A DNA stretch of 32,287 nucleotides from Oscillospiraceae bacterium (GTDB lineage Bacteria > Bacillota > Clostridia > Saccharofermentanales > Saccharofermentanaceae), in the NCBI GenBank assembly GCA_902802325.1, contig CADCLV010000022.1:1-32287 (forward strand), read 5' to 3'. The notes under the pieces were generated by a model. The model saw only the letters and a list, made by a program, of their open reading frames with translations, did no database searches and was not told the origin of the DNA. Within the stretch, counting starts at the first letter, position 1; each line of letters begins with the position of its first letter. Shown here piece after piece: positions 14,413 to 22,953 of the stretch. The position numbers were made by a program, and so were the translations under genes.

Positions 14413-14982
14413 TCATGAATTGAAAATACCGCAGATAAGAAAGGCCGCACCGAAAAGGATCACCGGTACAAGAAGCAGGCAAATGCCGATCGCCCAGACT
14501 CCGTGTGTGTTCCGTCCTCTGATCCGCAGGATCAAACCGTAGATGACCAGCAGAATCCCCGGTATGATCGCGACATAAGGGATATTGGCCGACATCGACA
14601 GTGAATCGGCATCCCACTTAAAGTTTAAGAGCATCTCGATGATCGAGAGAAGACATGTGGTCGTAGCGAACGTATAGATTATGATCTTGTGTTTTTCCTC
14701 GGCCTCGATACTCGCTACATTCACGACACCCTTTACGATATCTTCCGTTTCCTTGGAAGAGACATTATCAACGATTCTTTCAGATTTCATGAGTTCCATC
14801 ATGGACACACCTAAAGCATCGGCCAGAGGTTCCAGAGTATTAATATCCGGAAATCCTAATCCTCTTTCCCATCTGCTGACAGCTTTGTCGGTTACCTGTA
14901 TTTTTGCAGCCAGATCTTTCTGTGTCATATTCAGTTCTTTTCTTCTCTCAGCTACAAAGCAACCGAATTTGTTTGCATCCAT
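14413..14982 (-). CDS. XRE-family regulator with three membrane helices
   Basis: A 189-residue protein. ATG 14982 has GGAGGTG 8 nt upstream; an earlier in-frame start lacks one. The N-terminal helix-turn-helix (about 10-62) contains MTQKDLAAKIQVTDKAVSRW and ERGLGFPDINTLEPLADALG, a typical XRE/SinR unit. After a linker come membrane helices at about 100-119, 133-152 and 161-184. This XRE-plus-membrane layout is common in clostridia; these proteins are thought to sense membrane or cell-surface state, without a proven mechanism. It has no same-strand neighbour close by: the lipoprotein upstream ends 250 nt away behind a hairpin. Confidence 0.88.
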   Translation of the reverse strand: MDANKFGCFVAERRKELNMTQKDLAAKIQVTDKAVSRWERGLGFPDINTLEPLADALGVSMMELMKSERIVDNVSSKETEDIVKGVVNVASIEAEEKHKIIIYTFATTTCLLSIIEMLLNFKWDADSLSMSANIPYVAIIPGILLVIYGLILRIRGRNTHGVWAIGICLLLVPVILFGAAFLICGIFNS

Positions 14983-15121
14983 TTTTCTCACCTCCAAATG
15001 CACTCTATCCCATCCCGCCCCGAATCACAACCGATGTATCGTTTACCTTCGGAAACGTCTGAAAACAGGGGCATTCTACGATTCGTTTACTATATAAGAC
15101 GTCTGCTTTTCCCACGATTAC

Positions 15122-15154
15122 CTCCACTTCGTCATATCCGAACGCCAAGTGGAG
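15122..15154 (-). terminator. Hairpin downstream of the luxE-luxC-lipoprotein operon
   Basis: CTCCACTT and AAGTGGAG are perfect 8-bp arms with a 17-nt loop, 80 nt past the lipoprotein stop. No U tract follows, so its role as terminator is uncertain. Confidence 0.35.
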
Positions 15155-15234
15155 ATTCTCTCACCTTTCTATTCTTATCCAGAACTTATCTTCTGCCATC
15201 CTTCCTTCTGTCTTCTCAATGATCAGGATCGGTT

Positions 15235-16545
15235 CTACCCTCGTCTTTCTCGGCCGCCCGTCATTTCTGGATCCGGTTTTTCCAGACGCTGATCATAGAG
15301 GGAATACTCTTTGGAATAAAGGCTCTTGCCGGTCGTTGCATCGACGGTGATGCAGAATCCCGGAGCTCCCTTATCAACATAAAAATACAGGTTCCATACG
15401 GGGATCAGGTAAGTTCTCTCATCGGTATAGTCATAGGTCTCCGGGTCGTAGTTCGTAAGCGGAAGATAGGAAAGCTCCGCGCAGTAGAAAGTCATTTGAT
15501 CAATCGTCCAGTACTCGGGTGCGATATTAAAGTATTCAGCAGATTCTTTGATCCCCTCGACACACTCGGACAAAGGAAGGACAGAAAGATCCGATTTCAG
15601 TTTTTGTTTCACCGTAAAGCCGTCTGTGCGGACCATCTGCACCACAGTATCATTGATCTGATAGGTACCGGTCATAGTCGTGATCAGGTTCGATCCCCGC
15701 GCCGTATGAAGAATATCCTCGTAGTCGTAAACGCCCCATGGCTCCGCGATGCAGTACAGCGATCCGTAGACCGGGATATCGTCGATGTATTTATCTGTAA
15801 GGCTGATAAAATGCAACGTGTCATATTCTTCCGGAAAATACGGCGGATACCCCTGTGCGTAGCTTGCTTCTTCGGGAAAAGCACTTCTCTCCATATCGAA
15901 TACGAGGATCTGATTTCCCGGATCTATACGCCCGATAGATGTACTGAAGGGCAACTCCATCCATCCCGGGATACAACCGATCTTCGATACCTTCATCGCG
16001 CTGACCACATTGGAAAAAGCACCTTCCGGAGCCTCATAGGTGACCGTATCTTCAAACATATCCTGTTCATTCATCTGATCCGGTTTTCCGGAGTAACAGT
16101 TGATGGGTTTCCCCATAAAATACCACAACACCCACAGCCGGTCATACTCATATACCCAGTTGGTGGACTCGAAAAAGGTCATATTTGTTTCCACATTCAG
16201 ATGATCGCTGGCCCATCGCCTTGTCAGATGCAGCGGGTCCTGCGGTTCGATTTCATATACGTTCACGAAGCCGTTGCTGTTATCAAGTACAACAAAGTTG
16301 TCCGAGCAGTACTTCTCGAGCTCGGTTCCTGCCAGCGGGTTTTCTTCCGGGATAATGGTTTCGTAGGAATAAGAAGCGCCATCACTCGTGTCGGAACCGG
16401 GATCGGTATATTCTGGTTCAACGGTTTCGGATGTCATCTGATCGGACGAGGAAAGATCAGCAGAAGTTTCAGACGCGCTTTTGCAAGACGCCAGAATTGA
16501 CGCCGCCATCAGAAGTGCAATGATTTTTCCGAATCTTCTTTTCAT
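15235..16545 (-). CDS. Lipoprotein of unknown function, last gene of the LuxE/LuxC operon
   Basis: A 436-residue lipoprotein whose signal peptide ends in a canonical LASC (Cys21), followed by a Ser/Thr/Asp linker (about 22-75) and a folded domain rich in Tyr, Trp and Asp. No motif that I recognise is present. The segment YLIPVWNLYFYVDKGAPGFC followed by ITVDATTGKSLYSK near the C-terminus resembles PepSY-like or YycH/YycI-like ends in other secreted regulators, but this is only a resemblance. The gene starts 18 nt after the LuxC stop, so it is probably co-transcribed with LuxE and LuxC and may connect them to the envelope. Confidence 0.8.
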   Translation of the reverse strand: MKRRFGKIIALLMAASILASCKSASETSADLSSSDQMTSETVEPEYTDPGSDTSDGASYSYETIIPEENPLAGTELEKYCSDNFVVLDNSNGFVNVYEIEPQDPLHLTRRWASDHLNVETNMTFFESTNWVYEYDRLWVLWYFMGKPINCYSGKPDQMNEQDMFEDTVTYEAPEGAFSNVVSAMKVSKIGCIPGWMELPFSTSIGRIDPGNQILVFDMERSAFPEEASYAQGYPPYFPEEYDTLHFISLTDKYIDDIPVYGSLYCIAEPWGVYDYEDILHTARGSNLITTMTGTYQINDTVVQMVRTDGFTVKQKLKSDLSVLPLSECVEGIKESAEYFNIAPEYWTIDQMTFYCAELSYLPLTNYDPETYDYTDERTYLIPVWNLYFYVDKGAPGFCITVDATTGKSLYSKEYSLYDQRLEKPDPEMTGGRERRG

Positions 16546-16563
16546 TTCCTCTACTTTACTATT

Positions 16564-17871
16564 TTACCGCAAGTCCGGAACTTCGATGTTGATGACTTTC
16601 ATATACCTGTCGAGCGCATATTCGCCATCGTGGGACTCTCCCGGGAAAAACACACTCATGTCTGATCCGGTGGTAATACGCGTCAGGCCGCATTTTGCGA
16701 AGATCTCGACCAATTCTTCTCTTTTTTCCATCGGACAGATGAGTCCTGCCGTCTGAAGATAATATCTCGACGCGAAAAGCACCTCCGTGATCTTTTCTTT
16801 TGGAAGAGGTTTCACCAGTACGTTGCACATCATGGGCGATAATTCGAGATTGCTGTCGGAAGATAGGATCAGGCTCATTCCTCTTCCCCGGATCGTATCC
16901 GCCGCTTTTTCTTCTTCGCCAAGGTATCTTTTCAGCCGATGTGTATACGCAACCAGCGTATCTCTGGCCCGGATCCCGATCTCACCTGATGCATGGGCAT
17001 CCACGGCTTTTTGGAGAATTGGGAAGAATCTTTCCGCGAACCTTCTTACTTCCTGCGTATCCTTAGTATCCAGATAGATGACCTGGCAGCTGCTGCATAG
17101 AAGCTGCTTCGTAAACGCTATATGTTTCGCCAGTCCCTCGAGGTCCTGCTCGAAATTCTCTGCATGTTCCGGATCCGAGATATAGCAGAATCCGAGTTTC
17201 TGGCCCCATTCGATCAGTTTCGCGCCGGTAGGCGCCAGACCGCGCACGGCCTCGATAGCCATGTCACTTCCCCAGACGCTGATGCCGTTAGATAGCTCCG
17301 CCATGGTCCTCATTCCCTGAATATCCGTGGAGGAGGTATCAAACACATAGATAAAATCTTTCAGTTCCGGCCGGTATTCGATGAGCTGCATGATGAGTTT
17401 CAGAGAAAGCCCGTTATCCGCAGACGGAAGTTTCAGGATGTTGATGTTTCCGGCAAGAAGGCCTTCTGCCAGAGAATAGGCAGGAAGAAAATCCATATTC
17501 CCCGCCGCGATATGAAAGATCACGCCGAGCGGAACTTTCTTTACCCGAATCTGCGAAAATCCTTCCATCTTATCCGTGACATATTCTTCCGTATTTCCAA
17601 GTTCCGTCCGGATCTTCAGGTGCAGATATTCTTTTGAAAGAAGGACCTCCGCCTGCTTCTTATAAGATTCGACGATATCTTTCGGGAACGAAGTCAGCAG
17701 ATCATCGAACTTCCCTTCGAGTGTATCCTTGCGGAGCTGATCGACCGCTTCGACCACGATCTCCGGATCCAGTGATTTTGTCTGAAGAGTATGGGGGATC
17801 TTTTCTCTTAATTCAGCAAGAAGTCTTCCTTGCTCCGAGCTTTCATACAGTTTCCCGTCGAAAAGGATCAT
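16564..17871 (-). CDS. luxC: LuxC-like acyl-CoA/acyl-protein reductase
   Basis: A 435-residue protein of the LuxC family (aldehyde dehydrogenase superfamily), which reduces activated acyl groups to aldehydes with NADPH. ATG 17871 is preceded by GGGGGTG and overlaps the LuxE stop (ATGA), so it is translationally coupled to it. The nucleophile is probably Cys259 in QLLCSSCQVIYLD; a second Cys at 262 replaces the usual Pro. The nucleotide-binding region around VPLGVIFHIAAGNMDFLPAY is well kept. Luciferase genes luxAB are absent, so the aldehyde must serve another use, or the natural substrate is another carboxylate. Called luxC only for family membership. Confidence 0.88.
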   Translation of the reverse strand: MILFDGKLYESSEQGRLLAELREKIPHTLQTKSLDPEIVVEAVDQLRKDTLEGKFDDLLTSFPKDIVESYKKQAEVLLSKEYLHLKIRTELGNTEEYVTDKMEGFSQIRVKKVPLGVIFHIAAGNMDFLPAYSLAEGLLAGNINILKLPSADNGLSLKLIMQLIEYRPELKDFIYVFDTSSTDIQGMRTMAELSNGISVWGSDMAIEAVRGLAPTGAKLIEWGQKLGFCYISDPEHAENFEQDLEGLAKHIAFTKQLLCSSCQVIYLDTKDTQEVRRFAERFFPILQKAVDAHASGEIGIRARDTLVAYTHRLKRYLGEEEKAADTIRGRGMSLILSSDSNLELSPMMCNVLVKPLPKEKITEVLFASRYYLQTAGLICPMEKREELVEIFAKCGLTRITTGSDMSVFFPGESHDGEYALDRYMKVINIEVPDLR

Positions 17872-18971
17872 ATCTTCACCCCCTTCAGAATATCTGCAGC
17901 TCCTGCAGCACACGTCTTGATATCTTCCGGCGCGACTCGTCCTACGATCTCCAGGTAGGGAGAGGTGACGCCACATCCGCATTTCTCCCCGTCATGAAGG
18001 ATGCCAAGATCATCGGTCATGACCGAAAGAAGAGGCGTAGCTTTACAGATCGGAGTGACCAGATTCACAAGTCCCATCTTCCCGTTTTCCAGTGGCTCCA
18101 GCGTATCGGGATCTCTGATGATCACTTTACTGTAAACAGGGACATGGAAGTGGTGATTCTTGCAGTCGCAGTATAGGATCGGATGTTCCACGGCGCCGAA
18201 AAATTCCTCGATATTTTCCTCATCGATACCGAGAGTCTTCTTCGCCATTTTATAAAAGGTCTCTTTATCGGCGGCTTCCTGATAAAACTGTTTCCAGCCT
18301 CCTCCCAGCATGATCTTCGAGCCCTTCGGAAGAGAAAAAGAAAGTCCCCTATCTTCCAGAAGCCGAAACAGAAAAAACGTATAGGCCGGGAAACCCATAA
18401 AACGAACCGGAATCCTTCCCTTCTCATATTTCCGGAGTGCTTTTACAATACTTTCGAAATCCGGTTTATACCCGTCTTTGGTATGCTTAAGGATGAACTT
18501 TCTGCTGACCGCAGGAGCAAGAAATGTAGTCAGATATGCTGTCTTCGCGACTGCCATCTGATTAGATCTGTGAGGCTTATATCCCATAACGATATACCGG
18601 CATGGCTTGATCGTCATAATGCCGTGATAGCGGGTGATCTTGATGGACATCCGAAGCGCGGCCATCAGGGCGCTGAACTCGAAGCGGATCGTACTCTTTT
18701 TTCCGCTGGTGCCGGAAGACGTTGCTTTTACCATATAACGCCCGGAACGGAAATCATGCTGCTTAAAGAGCATCGTCGGAAGGACCGGAATATCCGATAC
18801 TTCTTTGATATCATCCGGTGATTTCACAGACAGCCCGTCGCTTATTTTCTTATAGTCATCGCAGTGACCGTACAGATAACTGAAATTCTCTTTCGCCGCA
18901 CGAAGAAACAGATCCGACTTCGACACATCATACGGATCCTTGCTCGAGAAAAGTCTCCTTCGGAATTTCAT
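17868..18971 (-). CDS. luxE: LuxE-like acyl-protein synthetase
   Basis: A 367-residue adenylating enzyme of the LuxE family. In luminous bacteria it activates a fatty acid with ATP and passes it through LuxC to be reduced. ATG 18971 follows AGAGGG by 7 nt; an earlier TTG in frame lacks such spacing. The AMP-binding motif SSGTSG is at 85-90, and LGGGWKQ and the late LSVMTDDLGI correspond to conserved adenylate-forming motifs. The Cys-rich CYCDCKNHHFHVPV-like stretch (actual order LYCDCKNHHFHVPVY) and CGCG near the end could bind a metal. It is the first gene of the LuxE-LuxC-lipoprotein operon; the 100-nt upstream gap has no strong promoter that I can name. Confidence 0.88.
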   Translation of the reverse strand: MKFRRRLFSSKDPYDVSKSDLFLRAAKENFSYLYGHCDDYKKISDGLSVKSPDDIKEVSDIPVLPTMLFKQHDFRSGRYMVKATSSGTSGKKSTIRFEFSALMAALRMSIKITRYHGIMTIKPCRYIVMGYKPHRSNQMAVAKTAYLTTFLAPAVSRKFILKHTKDGYKPDFESIVKALRKYEKGRIPVRFMGFPAYTFFLFRLLEDRGLSFSLPKGSKIMLGGGWKQFYQEAADKETFYKMAKKTLGIDEENIEEFFGAVEHPILYCDCKNHHFHVPVYSKVIIRDPDTLEPLENGKMGLVNLVTPICKATPLLSVMTDDLGILHDGEKCGCGVTSPYLEIVGRVAPEDIKTCAAGAADILKGVKI

Positions 18972-19072
18972 ACCTATGCCCTCTATGTTTACCAACCCCG
19001 GCCGCTAGTATTCACGGCGCCTTCTAGGCACATAATAACCTATCTTCCACGATTCGGCTACTCTTTCCCGCA

Positions 19073-21961
19073 TCAGGCATATGACTCTGCTTCTTTGTAG
19101 TACAAATACAGTGCTTTTACCAGATTGGGCAGTGTTTCATCCTCATGATTTCTGCCGACACAATTCGCTATATAGTTCAAAGCACTATATCTGACCATAC
19201 CCTCGTTTTCTCCGCAGATCACCTTCATTTCGAAGACCTCATCGAGGTCGGAAGCCCGGATCCCGCGGATCCGCACGACCTGGTAACCATTCACTTTCGA
19301 GATCTCCAGCTTATTGCTGTGATCGCAGGAGAAGGTCAGTTTCTCACTGCTTTTGAAGTACAAAGAGAGCGTTGTCTCCGAGTTAAGAGAGAGCGTCGCA
19401 CCTTCATACGTTACCCCCGGGATCTGATCCAGAAAAACAGAAGTTGCCGGTGCCTCTGCTTTCAATTCCTGTGCGGTAACGGAATCGAGAACATCGTAGT
19501 TCTTATATGACGGGTCAATAAGCGTGTCGTCAATTTCAAAGTAACACTGGGCCCACGTACAATAGCAGACAAGTGCTTTTACCAAAGGCTCTGCTTTCTT
19601 ATACTCCGTTTTATCGTTGGCATGGGAAAGGATATACTCGGCATACTGCTTCGCGGAATAAGAATGCTTCTTGCCGGTTTTTCCGCCATCGACCAGCTGT
19701 ACATCGATCATCGGCGCGAAGTCCTTCGCGGCTACCTGGCACTTAAATACATAATAGGTCTTTTTTTCTTTGGAAACAGTCTTCGCGATGTTTCTATCCT
19801 CTCCTGCTTTTTCCTGAACATAGACCTTCTGGGTCTCGGTCTTGTCACCGGAAGGAACAGTAAATTCCACATATGCATCTTCCGAAAGATCTGCCGAAGA
19901 AAGATCCATATAGTAATTCATTCCGATATCACCGGAAAGACTCAGCGTACAGCCGTACAGGCGCGCGCCGAGGCCCATATCCACCGTCTCCTCCTCGGAA
20001 GACCACTCGGAAATAGAAGTCACAGACGGTGTCCAGGAAGGAGCAGTCTCGCCGTTTCTTAGCGGGATAAACGCCACAGAGATCGTTGTGTCTTTCGTAT
20101 TCGTCAGATGCACAGAAAGTTTCCTGAAATCGTTATTCGCCGAAGCGCCCGGCACATTCTTGGAAGTCGGAAGCGGTTCTGCTTTCATTACGGTGAATTG
20201 ACCTTCCTCACTTAAGAGCTTCACCCATAATCTTTCGGAGCCGGCGGTTACGATCGCACTTTTTCCGTCAGAAGCAACATCGATCTGTCCCCTACTGTGC
20301 GCGAACCAGTATATCTCACCCGGAGAATCCAGAGAGATCTCATCCTGGATGATCACACATTCCTTATCCTTGATCATCTTCATGCCGCGGACCACTTTAT
20401 TCGCCCCGCTCGGCGCATACGCTTCGGTCAGGTCCGTGATGGCGTAGGCTTCATTTCCACTTCTGTACCCGGTTATGGGACAGGTTATATTATCCGCCTG
20501 GTCAATTCCCTCTGTCGGATTGATGACCAGTGTATTGTGTCCCTCCGCTTTGATCCGGTATGAATACTTACGGTCCTTAAGATTATAGATTGGTTCATTT
20601 CCCACATCCGTAAAGAACCGTTTTTCGTTTGCTTCGATATAGAACGAGCCCAGATCGAAGTGCCCGTGATAATGGTAATCATTTTCGCCGGAATGAAGTG
20701 CCGCCACAAGACCGCTCTTATCCCATGTCGTTCTAAAGCTTGCATTCGACGAGCCTACAAATCCCCAATCGGTTTCTCTATTGACTTCCTCACCGGTCTG
20801 TTTACTCTCGTCGATCCACAGAACATCCAGATAATTAAAGTCAGGATCTTCGGGAATATATCGAAGGCGTATAGCAGACAACTCCGGCGAATCGAGCTGC
20901 TCGCCGAGCCACAGAAAGACTGCCCACCCGGTATTGCGGTCCACACGGTCATCCCCGAAACTAAAAGATGTCGGTGTGTTGGAGCTCATATAGCGTACAA
21001 AATCGGCGGATCTTGCTATGCCCTCATAATCGGCAAGACCATAGTCGGTTCCTGCTGCGCTTTTCAGCGCGGAGGATTGAAGTCCGACATAATAGGTAGC
21101 ATAATCCCAATACCCGAGTCCCTCTTTATACGTTCCATCCGATCTGCCATATCCGATACGGACACAGGAATACGCTCTCTTAAACCCATAAGTCAGAACC
21201 GAAGCAGAAGTCTCTCTTGCATCTCCTTCATCTCCGATAGCAAGGGCCGCCAGATTCGTCCCCCCGGTGCAGACAAACTGCCAGTTGTCTCCTTCATCAG
21301 CCAGATACCAGTAGTATGTGCGAGAGAATTCAGTTTCATCATTCGTATAATCCACCATAACCTGTTTTAAGCCTTTTTCGATCAAGTTGGTTCGGATTAA
21401 ATCCCGCTGTTCAGGCTTCATCCAGTGATAGAGCCAATCATAACCATATGCAAAGGCTGTACACATTTCCGCTGTATCCAGGAAATGTTCCGGCATCCAG
21501 TCCGAGAAACCACAGGCAGCTTCCAGGTCCGCGTAAGCCTGTTCGGCATATTCTACCTTTCCGAAAATATTATATGCCAAAGCAAGGGTCGCCACGCCGC
21601 GCTGCACTTTTTTCGATGTTTCGAGAAGGTGACCCTCGCTGTCTAGTTTATATGTTATGGGCTCCTTTTTTCTGGATTTAAGAATATTGTCCGCTTCCCC
21701 ACGGAGTTCTTCAAGAAGAATACCCGTCACCGTATTTTTTCCTTCTTGTGCTCTCAGAGCCGCAAACTTCTCTTCTGACATGATGATTCTCGGATGCGCA
21801 TTCATGCCGCTTGTTTCAATGATATCGTTGATAAGCTGATCGCCATCAATAAAACTTCTGTACTCATCCGAAGGCAGCCTGCTACTTGCAAAAACGCAAG
21901 TCGGCATCATACTGATCAGCATTACAAACACCAGAAGTACACTTAACATAGATTTTTTCAT
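19073..21961 (-). CDS. Secreted heparinase II/III family polysaccharide lyase with tandem C-terminal domains
   Basis: A 962-residue secreted enzyme with a Sec signal peptide (cut near residue 25, VFAS). Residues about 30-400 form the alpha-helical toroid: DWLYHWM at 175-181, DEGDNWQFVCTGG at 222-234, YKEGLGYWDYATYY at 278-291. The beta-sandwich (about 400-650) carries HYHGHFDLGSFYI at 430-442 and the later EGHNTLVI, the usual His/Tyr catalytic set of heparinase II-type lyases acting on uronic-acid polysaccharides. After that come two related modules (about 666-810 and 848-962) of a type seen in other clostridial surface proteins, each with a YG/EGATLSL opening and a helical Ala/Tyr end. No sugar transport or sulfatase genes are adjacent. 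The start is ATG 21961 after GAGGTAG. Confidence 0.88.
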   Translation of the reverse strand: MKKSMLSVLLVFVMLISMMPTCVFASSRLPSDEYRSFIDGDQLINDIIETSGMNAHPRIIMSEEKFAALRAQEGKNTVTGILLEELRGEADNILKSRKKEPITYKLDSEGHLLETSKKVQRGVATLALAYNIFGKVEYAEQAYADLEAACGFSDWMPEHFLDTAEMCTAFAYGYDWLYHWMKPEQRDLIRTNLIEKGLKQVMVDYTNDETEFSRTYYWYLADEGDNWQFVCTGGTNLAALAIGDEGDARETSASVLTYGFKRAYSCVRIGYGRSDGTYKEGLGYWDYATYYVGLQSSALKSAAGTDYGLADYEGIARSADFVRYMSSNTPTSFSFGDDRVDRNTGWAVFLWLGEQLDSPELSAIRLRYIPEDPDFNYLDVLWIDESKQTGEEVNRETDWGFVGSSNASFRTTWDKSGLVAALHSGENDYHYHGHFDLGSFYIEANEKRFFTDVGNEPIYNLKDRKYSYRIKAEGHNTLVINPTEGIDQADNITCPITGYRSGNEAYAITDLTEAYAPSGANKVVRGMKMIKDKECVIIQDEISLDSPGEIYWFAHSRGQIDVASDGKSAIVTAGSERLWVKLLSEEGQFTVMKAEPLPTSKNVPGASANNDFRKLSVHLTNTKDTTISVAFIPLRNGETAPSWTPSVTSISEWSSEEETVDMGLGARLYGCTLSLSGDIGMNYYMDLSSADLSEDAYVEFTVPSGDKTETQKVYVQEKAGEDRNIAKTVSKEKKTYYVFKCQVAAKDFAPMIDVQLVDGGKTGKKHSYSAKQYAEYILSHANDKTEYKKAEPLVKALVCYCTWAQCYFEIDDTLIDPSYKNYDVLDSVTAQELKAEAPATSVFLDQIPGVTYEGATLSLNSETTLSLYFKSSEKLTFSCDHSNKLEISKVNGYQVVRIRGIRASDLDEVFEMKVICGENEGMVRYSALNYIANCVGRNHEDETLPNLVKALYLYYKEAESYA

Positions 21962-22263
21962 ACTACTACCTCAATATCTGAATCCACAAGAACATGTGCT
22001 GATGTTTCAGCTGCTCATCAAAACATGCAGAAAAAACCGAAAACGATCCATCACTGACGCTCCGACATCGACAAGTGCTTTTTAAATATGGGAATAATCT
22101 AACTAATCGTCATACAAACTCAAAAAAAACCAAAACATTTATCGAGGAGAGTATATTCTAAACCGATTTCGAGGTTTTACGGATTTTCGACTTTTTTATC
22201 GAAAAGCACACACGAATTAAGAAAATGGTAAAATAAACAGAAAAAGAAAGACGAACCACACTC
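21962..22263. promoter_or_regulatory. Divergent intergenic region between the lyase and HAD genes
   Basis: About 300 A/T-rich nt without an ORF I would call. On the minus strand TTGAGT, 16 nt, TAGATT is a plausible lyase promoter. On the plus strand TGG-TAAAAT (22226-22234) is an extended -10 box for the HAD gene. A hairpin TTTTCGA...TCGAAAA lies at about 22183-22205. The long lyase leader (about 150 nt or more) shows no recognised riboswitch. Confidence 0.35.
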
Positions 22264-22917
22264 ATGTATTCTTATATATTTTTCGATCTCGACGGCACTC
22301 TGACACAGTCGGAGTTCGGTATCCTTGAAGGAGCAAAGCGGGCACTGACTCACTTTGGCGTAGATTGCTCCGATACGGAAAAACTGAAGGAATTCATCGG
22401 CCCGCCGCTTTATGTATCTTTTCATGATAACTATGGTTTTTCAGAGGAAGATACGAAAGAAGCGATCCGCATTTACCGCGAATATTATACCGAGAAAGGT
22501 GTCTATCAGGCACCACTGTACGATGGGATCTTTGCTCTTCTTTCCGACCTGAAAAAAGAAGGCAGAAAGATCATGATGGCCACTTCCAAGCCGTATAAAA
22601 TGGCGATCACCGTGGCAAAGAATAATGAGATATTCGATCTTTTCGACGGGATCATCGGTCCCGGTCTCGATGAAAAAGACTCCGCCAAAGCTGTTTTGAT
22701 CCGCAAAGCAATGGAAGCTCTATCCTTGAAAGAAAACGACCGTGACCGGATCGTAATGATTGGCGACCGATTCTACGATATCGAAGGGGCACAGGAAGTC
22801 GGGATCGATTCCATCGGTGTACTGTACGGATACGGCAGCAAAGAGGAGCTTACGAAAGCCGGCGCGACACACCTTGCTGAAGATGTATCCGCTCTTCGAA
22901 AGCTCCTCCTCGATTAA
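22264..22917 (+). CDS. HAD-family phosphatase, phosphoglycolate phosphatase type
   Basis: A 217-residue HAD hydrolase of subfamily IA. Motif I is DLDGTLT with Asp8 (nucleophile) and Asp10 (acid/base); motif II is Thr107/Ser108 in ATSKP; the motif III Lys lies downstream; motif IV is GDRFYD (167-172). The helical cap between motifs I and II has the length of phosphoglycolate or pyrophosphatase-like members. The Gly-rich YGYGSKEEL near the end is typical of the Gph/PpaX group. The substrate cannot be fixed from sequence. The start is ATG 22264; the ribosome binding site is weak. It is convergent with the solute-binding gene, only 36 nt apart, with no obvious terminator. Confidence 0.9.
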   Translation: MYSYIFFDLDGTLTQSEFGILEGAKRALTHFGVDCSDTEKLKEFIGPPLYVSFHDNYGFSEEDTKEAIRIYREYYTEKGVYQAPLYDGIFALLSDLKKEGRKIMMATSKPYKMAITVAKNNEIFDLFDGIIGPGLDEKDSAKAVLIRKAMEALSLKENDRDRIVMIGDRFYDIEGAQEVGIDSIGVLYGYGSKEELTKAGATHLAEDVSALRKLLLD

Positions 22918-22953
22918 GTCAGACCATAAGTTTCGGAAAACCTGTCCCGACGC

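Noticed and set aside
15496..16500. Plus-strand ORF of 334 codons opposite the lipoprotein gene
   Set aside because: Long but antisense to a lipoprotein with clear signal peptide, lipobox and operon position; its His/Arg/Phe-rich composition is typical of an antisense shadow.
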